A stretch of DNA of 64,000 nucleotides from a bacterium 0.1xD8-71 (lineage in GTDB: Bacteria; Bacillota; Clostridia; Lachnospirales; Lachnospiraceae), in the NCBI GenBank assembly GCA_003612405.1, contig RAYR01000001.1, forward strand, positions 1-64,000, given 5' to 3'. Positions 35,325 to 42,377 of the stretch are shown piece by piece. Numbering within the stretch: the first letter of the stretch is position 1; every line of letters begins with the position of its first letter. The notes below the pieces were generated by a model. That model had not been told where the DNA came from. It saw nothing but the letters and a program-made list of their open reading frames with translations, and did no database searches. The translations under genes and the position numbers were made by a program.

Positions 35325-36746
35325 ATGGTATTTTCCAGTGTTGGATTTTTATTTCGGTTTCTGCCGATTTTCATGATATTATATCTGATTATGCCCGCTA
35401 AGTATCGTAATATGATTCTTTTGGCGGGGAGTCTCGTATTTTATGGAGTGGGGGAACCGTATTTTGTTCTGTTGCTTGTTTTGTCTGTTCTGGTAAATTT
35501 TGCCCTGAGCAGATATATGTTCTGGGAGCCGAAGTCTCCCCAGAATAACCGTAAGAAAAAGGCGGCCAGGCGGCGCAAGAGGGCTTTGATTCTGGCGCTT
35601 CTGTTTGATTTTGGCGCTCTGTTTGTGTTTAAATACTGGGATTTTGTGGTGGAAAATGTAAATGGGCTGGCGGGGAACCAGATTCTGCCGTACCTTGCCC
35701 TTGCACTGCCATTGGGAATCAGCTTTTATACGTTTCAGATGGTATCCTATCAGTTGGACTGTTACTGGGAAAAGGTGCCGGAAAAGGCTGGTTTACTTGA
35801 GTTTGCCACATATATCTGTATGTTTCCGCAGTTGATTGCAGGACCGATCGTGCGCTATGGTGAGATAGCGGAGCGCATGAAGGAGCGCCGGATTCGGATC
35901 CGCGATTTGGAAAATGGTTTGAAGCTTTTTGCCGTGGGTCTGGGATTGAAGGTTCTTCTGGCTAATCAGATAGGCACACTCTGGAATACGATTATGACTG
36001 CCGGGCCGGGTAATTTGCATGTTATGGTAGCCTGGCTTGGTGCTTTGGCTTACTCCTTCCAGATTTATTTTGATTTCTGGGGATATTCCGTGATGGCCAT
36101 GGGGCTTGGCAAGATGTTGGGATTTCGTATCCCGCGCAATTTTGATAATCCCTATGCGTCCCGGTCGATTGCAGAGTTCTGGAGGAGATGGCATATTACG
36201 CTGGGAAGCTGGTTCCGGGAATATGTGTATATTCCCTTGGGCGGTAATCGAAAGGGAAGTGCGAGGACGGTCTTTAATCTTTTTGTTGTCTGGGCGCTGA
36301 CCGGATTCTGGCATGGTGCCGACTGGAACTTTTTATTGTGGGGAATCGGGTTTTTCCTGGTGATTTCCCTGGAAAAGAAAACCTATGGTAAATGGATGGA
36401 ACGTTCCCTGGTGCTGGGACATCTGTATACGCTTTTATTGATTCCGATAACCTGGGTCATATTTGCTATTACAGACATAAGACAGCTGGGGGCCTATCTT
36501 GCAAATATGGTGGGGATACATACTGGCGGAGTTCTGGTAGGGACAGGACAGTTTGCCAGATATTTGAAGGAATATGGATTTTTATTAATAGCATGTGTTT
36601 TTTTTGTAACAGTTTTCCCGAAAAAGTGGTATCATAAGTGGAAAGACAGATGGTTTATGGTAGTATTTTTGCTGTTGATTTTCTGGTGGTCGGTCTATGA
36701 AATAGTGGTCGGCAGCAATAATCCGTTTTTATATTTCAGATTTTAA
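35325..36746 (+). CDS. MBOAT family membrane O-acyltransferase
   Basis: A 473-residue polytopic membrane acyltransferase of the AlgI/DltB/PatA group. The segments MFPQLIAGPIVRYGEIAER, FWRRWHITLGSWFREYVYI and TGFWHGADWNFLLWG are diagnostic, with the catalytic His at H330 in the last. Such proteins move acyl groups, often acetyl, across the membrane for surface polymers. GGAG 10 bases upstream supports ATG 35325. The next gene, 31 bases on, encodes a membrane-anchored SGNH protein, which is the usual partner that passes the acyl group to the polymer. Confidence 0.92.
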   Translation: MVFSSVGFLFRFLPIFMILYLIMPAKYRNMILLAGSLVFYGVGEPYFVLLLVLSVLVNFALSRYMFWEPKSPQNNRKKKAARRRKRALILALLFDFGALFVFKYWDFVVENVNGLAGNQILPYLALALPLGISFYTFQMVSYQLDCYWEKVPEKAGLLEFATYICMFPQLIAGPIVRYGEIAERMKERRIRIRDLENGLKLFAVGLGLKVLLANQIGTLWNTIMTAGPGNLHVMVAWLGALAYSFQIYFDFWGYSVMAMGLGKMLGFRIPRNFDNPYASRSIAEFWRRWHITLGSWFREYVYIPLGGNRKGSARTVFNLFVVWALTGFWHGADWNFLLWGIGFFLVISLEKKTYGKWMERSLVLGHLYTLLLIPITWVIFAITDIRQLGAYLANMVGIHTGGVLVGTGQFARYLKEYGFLLIACVFFVTVFPKKWYHKWKDRWFMVVFLLLIFWWSVYEIVVGSNNPFLYFRF

Positions 36747-36777
36747 TGGTGCAGGTGTTTATGAATAGAGGTTTGAG

Positions 36778-37893
36778 ATGAGCAGACAAAAGATAAAAAA
36801 ATGGCTGGAAAACGTATATAATTGTCCTTATCTGATCATGGTCGTGGTGTCCTCCGTGATTGCCATGCTTTGCTTTGATGAGATAGGAATACGATTTTTT
36901 GATAATAATATATCAACAGAACGAACGGTTTCTGTGGTGGGCGATATTGTCAGGGCAGAGGAAAATCAGGCTCTGGGAGATCCCCCGGCGACTCTGGAAG
37001 AGACACCGGATAGCGGAGAAACAAATACGGAAATTCAGAACGTGATTTCGGAAACCATGGGTGGTGAATCCGAAAATGCAGGAGAACGCAAGAAAGAAGA
37101 AGCTGTTTTAGAGGATAATAATGAACTGAATATTGAATCGCAGGATGCACAAACACAGGAAATACAGGAAGATACGGAAAAAGGCGTTACCAAATTCCTT
37201 CCTTATACGCCTTTGGAGATTGAATCCAGATATTACTCGGATGCAGGAAAAATTGCATTGACTACAGAGTACCCTTATACAATAGCAAACGATAGTTATT
37301 TTAATGATGCAGCTTTTCTGGGAGACTCCCGCACTCTGGGCATATATGATTATGTAGGTCTGGAGGGGGCGGACTTTTTCTGTGACAATGGCATGACCAT
37401 CTTCAAACTGTTAAAAGATGATGGCGTGACCGAACAGGGGACAGGGCATAAGGTAGATCTGAAACAGGTGTTGCAGGAGAGACATTACGGTAAGATTTAT
37501 ATCATGCTGGGAATGAACGAACTCGGTTACGGCAACACGACGATGTATATGCAGGAGTACCTGTCGGTGGTACATCAGATCAGAGCATGGCAGCCGGATG
37601 CGATTATTTTCATCATGGCCAATCTTCATGTGAGCCGTGAGAAGAATAATATGGAGACAGAGTTCAATAATATTAATATCAACGATAAAAATGTTGCCTG
37701 TGCAAGACTGGCTAACGGTGTGGATATTTTCTATCTGGACAGCAATCCTATGTTTACAGATGCCGAAGGATTCCTACAGTCAGAGATGACCTTTGACGGG
37801 GTACATCTTTATGCCAAGCATTATGACAAGTGGCGGCAGTTCCTGACAGAGCATGGAGTGGAGAAAGCAACTCCCAATGAGGATACAGAGTGA
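36778..37893 (+). CDS. Membrane-anchored SGNH-type acyl hydrolase/transferase
   Basis: A 371-residue surface protein: a membrane helix at about residues 17-37, an acidic disordered linker (about 50-150), and an SGNH domain. Block I is FLGDSRTLG with S184, a GMNELG segment is block III, and DGVHLY holds D340 and H343. The arrangement matches partners of MBOAT proteins that acetylate polysaccharides (like AlgX/AlgJ or PatB). Together with the preceding gene it probably O-acetylates a cell-wall or capsule glycan; the substrate is unknown. Its stop overlaps the start of the pseudouridine synthase by one base. Confidence 0.85.
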   Translation: MSRQKIKKWLENVYNCPYLIMVVVSSVIAMLCFDEIGIRFFDNNISTERTVSVVGDIVRAEENQALGDPPATLEETPDSGETNTEIQNVISETMGGESENAGERKKEEAVLEDNNELNIESQDAQTQEIQEDTEKGVTKFLPYTPLEIESRYYSDAGKIALTTEYPYTIANDSYFNDAAFLGDSRTLGIYDYVGLEGADFFCDNGMTIFKLLKDDGVTEQGTGHKVDLKQVLQERHYGKIYIMLGMNELGYGNTTMYMQEYLSVVHQIRAWQPDAIIFIMANLHVSREKNNMETEFNNININDKNVACARLANGVDIFYLDSNPMFTDAEGFLQSEMTFDGVHLYAKHYDKWRQFLTEHGVEKATPNEDTE

Positions 37894-38615
37894 TGGAGCA
37901 GATGCGGCTGAACCGATACCTGGCTGCCTGCGGCGTGTGTTCCAGAAGAGATGCGGACAAGCTGATAGAGCAGGGTGTGGTGACGATTAATGGCAAAACT
38001 GCCGTTCCCGGGAGCAGGGTGACGGAGCGTGACCGGATAGCTGTGCGCGGCAAAGCCTTGCAGGATCCGAATAAGAAAGTTGTGCTCGCCTATTATAAAC
38101 CGGTCGGGGTTACCTGTACGGAGCGGGATGCCCATGCCAGAAAGATTGTGATCCAGGAACTGAAATATCCTGTCCGCGTAACTTATGCCGGGCGGCTTGA
38201 CCGGGATTCAGAGGGACTCCTTCTGATGACCAATGACGGCGGTCTTATCGATGCCATGATGCGCGGCAGCAACGGACATGAGAAAGAATATATTGTCAAA
38301 ACAGATCGGGCGTGGAGCGAAGATGCTTTGGAGAATATGAGACAGGGACTGTATCTGGAGGAGCTTAAAGTCACTACCAGACCCTGCCGGATAGAGCAGA
38401 TCGGCCCTAAGACGCTGCGGATGGTATTGACAGAGGGATTGAACAGACAGATCAGGCGTATGTGCCAGAGCCAGGGATATAAGGTGACCAGTCTCAAAAG
38501 GACAAGGGTCGTCAATGTGGAACTTGGGAAACTGAAACCCGGAGAGTACCGGGAATTGACTGAGGCAGAACAGGCCGCACTTTATGAGAAGTGCGGTCTG
38601 CGTATGGAGAGATAG
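37893..38615 (+). CDS. 23S rRNA pseudouridine synthase, RluF/RluB-like
   Basis: A 240-residue protein. An S4 RNA-binding domain lies at the start (MRLNRYLAACGVCSRRDADKLI). The catalytic domain has YYKPVGVTCT, where the CT is typical of the RluF type, and the active-site Asp in GRLDRDSEGLLLMTNDG. NRQIRRMCQSQGYKV matches the RsuA/RluB family. It should isomerise uridine in 23S rRNA; the exact position cannot be told. ATG 37893 overlaps the previous TGA, and GAGG lies about 10 bases upstream. Confidence 0.9.
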   Translation: MEQMRLNRYLAACGVCSRRDADKLIEQGVVTINGKTAVPGSRVTERDRIAVRGKALQDPNKKVVLAYYKPVGVTCTERDAHARKIVIQELKYPVRVTYAGRLDRDSEGLLLMTNDGGLIDAMMRGSNGHEKEYIVKTDRAWSEDALENMRQGLYLEELKVTTRPCRIEQIGPKTLRMVLTEGLNRQIRRMCQSQGYKVTSLKRTRVVNVELGKLKPGEYRELTEAEQAALYEKCGLRMER

Positions 38616-38675
38616 ATATTCTGCTTTGCAGAGATTTAAGAATGGCGGTAAGACAGCGGTATGGAAGAGAAATCT

Positions 38676-40622
38676 ATGGAACGTATGCGGGAACTGGTAT
38701 CCTTGTTGAATAAGGCGTCGCAAGCTTATTATGCACAGGATACGGAGATCATGTCCAATTACGAGTATGACAGGCTCTATGATGAGTTGATGTCATTAGA
38801 GAAAATAACAGGTGTAATATTAGCGGACAGCCCTACCGTGAAAGTGGGATATGAGGCGGTGGAGGAACTTCCCAAGGAACGGCATGAAAGTCCCATGCTC
38901 TCTCTGGCCAAGACCAAGAGCCGGGAAGAATTAAAGGATTGGTTAAACGGGAAGCAGGGATTATTATCCTGGAAACTGGATGGCCTTACGATTGTCCTGA
39001 CTTACTCGGCCGGCAGGCTTACAAAGGCAGTTACCAGAGGCAATGGTGAGGTGGGAGAAGTCATCACCAACAATGCCAGGGTATTCCGCAATCTGCCCGT
39101 ATCGATTCCCTTTCGGGGCGAATTGATTCTGCGGGGAGAGGCCGTGATCACCTACAGTGATTTTACAAAGATTAACAGTGAAATAGAAGAGGTTGACGCC
39201 AGATATAAGAACCCCAGGAATCTGTGCAGCGGAAGCGTCAGGCAGCTCAATAATGAGATCACGGCGGGCAGGAGTGTGAGGTTCTATGCCTTTTGTCTGG
39301 TAAAGGCTGACGGCGTGGACTTTCATGATTCCAGACAGGAGCAGTTTGCCTTTTTGAGCGGGCAGGGCTTTGATGTGGTGGAATACCGTCTGGTGGATCC
39401 GGATAGTATTCTGGATGCCATTACGTATTTTGAGCAGAGGATAGCAGATTACGACATTCCTTCAGACGGTCTTGTGCTGACTTATGAGGATATGGCTTAC
39501 GGGCAGTCTCTCGGCAGGACGGCAAAGTTTCCCAGGGATTCCATGGCCTTTAAGTGGGCGGATGAACTGAGGGAGACTACCTTGCAGGAGATTGAGTGGA
39601 GTGCCAGCCGTACCGGGTTGATTAACCCCGTGGCGATTTTTGAACCGGTAGAACTTGAGGGAACTACAGTAAGCCGTGCCTCCGTCCATAATATCAGTAT
39701 TTTGCGGGGGCTTAAGCTGGGGATCGGGGACAGGATCACAGTCTATAAGGCCAATATGATCATACCTCAGATCGCGGAGAATCTGACGGGCAGTGATAAT
39801 CTTACGATACCGGATAGATGTCCGGTCTGCGGACAGCCCACACAGATCAAAAAGGTCAATGAGGTACAGTCCCTCTATTGTCTGAATCCGGACTGTGACG
39901 CTAAGAAGATCAAGGCATTTACTCTTTTTGTGAGCCGGGACGCGCTGAATGTGGATGGGTTGTCGGAATCCACACTGGAGAAATTTCTGGCCAGAGGTTT
40001 TCTGCATGAATTTGCGGATTTATTTCAGCTTTCCCGTTATGAAGAGGAGATTGTGCAGATGGAGGGCTTTGGGGAAAAGTCGTACCGGAATTTGCAAGAG
40101 AGTCTGGAACAGGCAAGAAATACCACACTCCCAAGACTGATTTATGGATTGGGAATTGAAAATATCGGTGTGGCCAATGCCAAAATGCTGTGCAGACACT
40201 TTCAGTTTGATCTGTCCAGACTCCGTAGTGCGACACAGGAGGAGCTGGCAGAGATTGACGGTATCGGCGAGGTTATAGCGCTCAGTGTAAGAGCCTTTTT
40301 TGACAATCAGAAGAACGCAGAGCAGCTAGACCATCTTCTGGCGCAGTTAAATATCGCTGTGGAAGTGATAGAAGAGGGGGCACAGACACTTGCGGGCATG
40401 AATTTCGTGATCACGGGAAGCCTGGTACATTATGAGAACCGGAATCTGCTGAAAGAGGAGATTGAGAAGAAAGGCGGTAAGGTGACCGGCAGTGTGACCG
40501 GAAAGACCACCTGTCTGATCAACAATGACACCACATCCCAGTCCTCTAAAAACAAAAAAGCGAAGGAACTGGGGGTGCGGATTGTGTCGGAAGAAGATTT
40601 TATAGAAGAATATTTGCAGTAA
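38676..40622 (+). CDS. ligA: NAD-dependent DNA ligase
   Basis: A 648-residue replicative DNA ligase. The adenylation motif WKLDGL carries the catalytic lysine, and the N-terminal YEYDRLYDEL region binds NAD. The zinc finger shows CPVCG and YCLNPDC near residue 390. Helix-hairpin-helix repeats and a C-terminal BRCT domain (MNFVITGSL to about 648) follow. GGAAGAG six bases before ATG 38676 favours it over ATG 38661, which has no site. The stop codon faces the metA stop six bases away. Confidence 0.96.
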   Translation: MERMRELVSLLNKASQAYYAQDTEIMSNYEYDRLYDELMSLEKITGVILADSPTVKVGYEAVEELPKERHESPMLSLAKTKSREELKDWLNGKQGLLSWKLDGLTIVLTYSAGRLTKAVTRGNGEVGEVITNNARVFRNLPVSIPFRGELILRGEAVITYSDFTKINSEIEEVDARYKNPRNLCSGSVRQLNNEITAGRSVRFYAFCLVKADGVDFHDSRQEQFAFLSGQGFDVVEYRLVDPDSILDAITYFEQRIADYDIPSDGLVLTYEDMAYGQSLGRTAKFPRDSMAFKWADELRETTLQEIEWSASRTGLINPVAIFEPVELEGTTVSRASVHNISILRGLKLGIGDRITVYKANMIIPQIAENLTGSDNLTIPDRCPVCGQPTQIKKVNEVQSLYCLNPDCDAKKIKAFTLFVSRDALNVDGLSESTLEKFLARGFLHEFADLFQLSRYEEEIVQMEGFGEKSYRNLQESLEQARNTTLPRLIYGLGIENIGVANAKMLCRHFQFDLSRLRSATQEELAEIDGIGEVIALSVRAFFDNQKNAEQLDHLLAQLNIAVEVIEEGAQTLAGMNFVITGSLVHYENRNLLKEEIEKKGGKVTGSVTGKTTCLINNDTTSQSSKNKKAKELGVRIVSEEDFIEEYLQ

Positions 40623-40628
40623 CGGGAT

Positions 40629-41543
40629 TTAAATATTGCGCAGATCATACGGTGTCGTCTGGTACACGTAGTAATTGAGCCAGTTGGAGTACAGAAGCTG
40701 TCCGGTGGAGCGCCAGTTGACAATCGGTGCCTTTGAGGGGTCATCGTCCGGGAAATAATTGGCAGGGACTTTCGGGTTCATGCCTTTATTCATATCCCGG
40801 AAATATTCTTGCGCCAGGGTGTCGGAATCATATTCCGGATGGCAGGTGACAAAGAAATGACGGCTGTCGGTGGTCTTGACGATGGTAACGCCCGCCTCGT
40901 CGGAAACGGCCATCAGTTCCAGATCCGGTACGGAAGCAATCTGGGATGCCTCAATGCCCATGGCGCGGGACTGAGGTGCATAGAAAATATCGTCGAATCC
41001 CCGGAAGAGAGGAGAATTTCTTTTGACAATCTTGTGGGCATACACGCCGGAGAGTTTTTCCGGCAGATCATCCCGTTCTAAACCATAGAAATAGTACAGG
41101 GCGGCAAAAGCACCCCAGCAAAGATGTAGGGTACAGTGCACATGTTTCTTGCCCCATTCCATGATGGTGCAGATCTCATCCCAGTAATCCACCTTTTCAA
41201 AGCGGATATAATCAAGGGGGGCGCCGGTGATGATCATTCCGTCGAAATTCCGGTCTTTGATCTGGTCAAATGTGGTATAAAAAGCCTCCATATGGTTGGA
41301 GTCCGTGTGCTGCGGCGTATAGCTGGCCGTCTGTAGAAACTCCACATTTACCTGTAAAGGCGTGTTGGAGAGCTTACGTAAAAGCTGTGTCTCCGTGACC
41401 ACCTTGGTGGGCATCAGATTTAATATCAACACGTTAAGAGGACGGATATCCTGATGCATGGCACGATATTCTGTCATGACAAATATATTTTCATTCTCAA
41501 GGATGGTGGTTGCCGGTAAGGAATCTGCAATTTTAATAGGCAT
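40629..41543 (-). CDS. metA: Homoserine O-acyltransferase (MetA type)
   Basis: A 304-residue enzyme that acylates L-homoserine in methionine synthesis. It starts MPIKIADSLPA and shows the catalytic C142 (LHLCWGAFAAL) and the HPEYD segment. Position 111 sets acetyl-CoA (Glu) or succinyl-CoA (Gly) use in studied MetA proteins; here it is Asp (TGAPLD). An acidic side chain suggests acetyl-CoA, but this is not certain. The minus-strand GAGG supports ATG 41543. No SAM riboswitch or T-box was seen in the short leader. It is convergent with ligA. Confidence 0.93.
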   Translation of the reverse strand: MPIKIADSLPATTILENENIFVMTEYRAMHQDIRPLNVLILNLMPTKVVTETQLLRKLSNTPLQVNVEFLQTASYTPQHTDSNHMEAFYTTFDQIKDRNFDGMIITGAPLDYIRFEKVDYWDEICTIMEWGKKHVHCTLHLCWGAFAALYYFYGLERDDLPEKLSGVYAHKIVKRNSPLFRGFDDIFYAPQSRAMGIEASQIASVPDLELMAVSDEAGVTIVKTTDSRHFFVTCHPEYDSDTLAQEYFRDMNKGMNPKVPANYFPDDDPSKAPIVNWRSTGQLLYSNWLNYYVYQTTPYDLRNI

Positions 41544-41586
41544 AGGGAAAACCTCAACTTTCTGATCGTAAAGTAATATAGTATCA

Positions 41587-41615
41587 AATATAACACAAAC
41601 GGGAAGGGTGTGCAA
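41587..41615 (-). promoter_or_regulatory. Promoter of metA
   Basis: Read on the minus strand, TTGCAC and TATATT are separated by 17 bases. The distance to the metA start is about 45 bases, so the leader is too short for a large riboswitch. Confidence 0.7.
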
Positions 41616-41665
41616 GATGCGGTAATGTCAGCTGTTTACGAGCCTGTCTGATTGCAGAAAAGGAT

Positions 41666-41694
41666 TTGCATAATCCTTCAATTTGCTTTATAAT
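41666..41694 (+). promoter_or_regulatory. Promoter of the 41787 gene
   Basis: TTGCAT (41666-41671) and a perfect TATAAT (41689-41694) are separated by 17 bases. It is divergent from the metA promoter 50 bases away. Confidence 0.8.
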
Positions 41695-41786
41695 TTATAT
41701 GAGTTATGCAGTCTGCTTACTGTGTATGGCGGAACAGACTGCGGATACATAGTAGTAAGGTTTTCTTAGAGGGGATTGATTGTATT

Positions 41787-42077
41787 ATGGAGACAGCATA
41801 TCAGAAAGTGAAAGTGCACAATGAGCTGGAGTGGTGCCAGGTAACGGATATGGCCACCAAAGAGAAGATTGAGAAAGTGCTCTTAAAACACAGAGTATCC
41901 TATTTTGTCAAATGGGAGAAACCGAAGTTATTTTCCAATGATAAATTTGGTGCCTGTGTATTTTGTGTCAACCAGCTTCAAAAAGAGGCGGCGGACGACG
42001 CCCTTCAGGATCTGGAGGAGGAAGTAAAGGGCAAAATCCGGTTTGTGAACCGTAAAGTAGACAGAATGTTTTATTAA
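41787..42077 (+). CDS. Small hypothetical protein
   Basis: A 96-residue soluble protein that I do not recognise. It begins METAYQKVKVHNELEWCQV and is rich in Lys and Glu, with a middle segment SYFVKWEKPKLFSN that looks like a small beta-alpha domain, and one CVFC pair. The upstream GGGG is 13 bases from the ATG, which is rather long. A strong promoter lies about 100 bases upstream. The cysteine-rich mini-gene follows 22 bases later and probably shares the transcript. Confidence 0.65.
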   Translation: METAYQKVKVHNELEWCQVTDMATKEKIEKVLLKHRVSYFVKWEKPKLFSNDKFGACVFCVNQLQKEAADDALQDLEEEVKGKIRFVNRKVDRMFY

Positions 42078-42099
42078 GAGAGACGGGAGGAAATGTCAC

Positions 42100-42273
42100 G
42101 TGAGCATGTGTGATACATGCAGCAACTATCAGTATGATGAAGATTACGAGTGTTATGTATGCATGGTGGATCTGGATGAGGATGATATGAGCCGTTTCTT
42201 AAGCGGAGGTAATTTCCAATGTGCCTTCTATCAACTCGATAATGAATATCTGATTGTACGAAAACAAAAGTAA
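42100..42273 (+). CDS. Cys-rich mini-protein (DUF6472-like)
   Basis: A 57-residue protein of about the length of DUF6472 members. It reads VSMCDTCSNYQYDEDYEC, then YVCMVDLDEDDMSRFL and later FQCAFYQLDNEYLIV. The CxxC, CxxC and single C suit a metal site or disulfides. The GTG at 42100 has GGGAGG nine bases upstream; the ATG at 42106 is an alternative. It lies directly after the 41787 gene, and its stop codon lies within copy 2 of the double-hairpin element. No function is known to me. Confidence 0.7.
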   Translation: MSMCDTCSNYQYDEDYECYVCMVDLDEDDMSRFLSGGNFQCAFYQLDNEYLIVRKQK

Positions 42274-42318
42274 ATTTACTTTGTAAATTAACTTTACGAG
42301 CTCCGCTTCGCGGCCTCG
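42270..42318. repeat. Intergenic double-hairpin element, copy 2
   Basis: The second full copy of the element at 17162. The first hairpin is AATTTAC-TTT-GTAAATT (42273-42289), and the right part is CCGC-TTC-GCGG with flanking GAG/CTC-like pairing. The differences from copy 1 change G-C to A-T pairs in the first stem on both sides, and the alternative TTTAC pairing is kept as well. It sits at the end of the Cys-rich mini-gene, next to a terminator. Confidence 0.7.
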
Positions 42319-42325
42319 GATAAGC

Positions 42326-42364
42326 AAAAAATTTTGCCCCGGCATGGGATTAACATGCCGGGGC
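42326..42364 (-). terminator. Terminator of the activase fusion gene
   Basis: A perfect 11-bp GC-rich stem (GCCCCGGCATG with CATGCCGGGGC, 7-base loop) at 42336-42364. On the minus strand it is followed by AAAATTTTTT, so it ends transcripts from the 42378 gene. It may also stop plus-strand transcripts, but lacks a T-run on that side. Confidence 0.75.
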
Positions 42365-42377
42365 TTATTGGCGTCTT

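Noticed and set aside
41544-41640. A SAM riboswitch upstream of metA
   Set aside because: The leader is about 45 bases from promoter to start and has none of the conserved SAM-I motifs.
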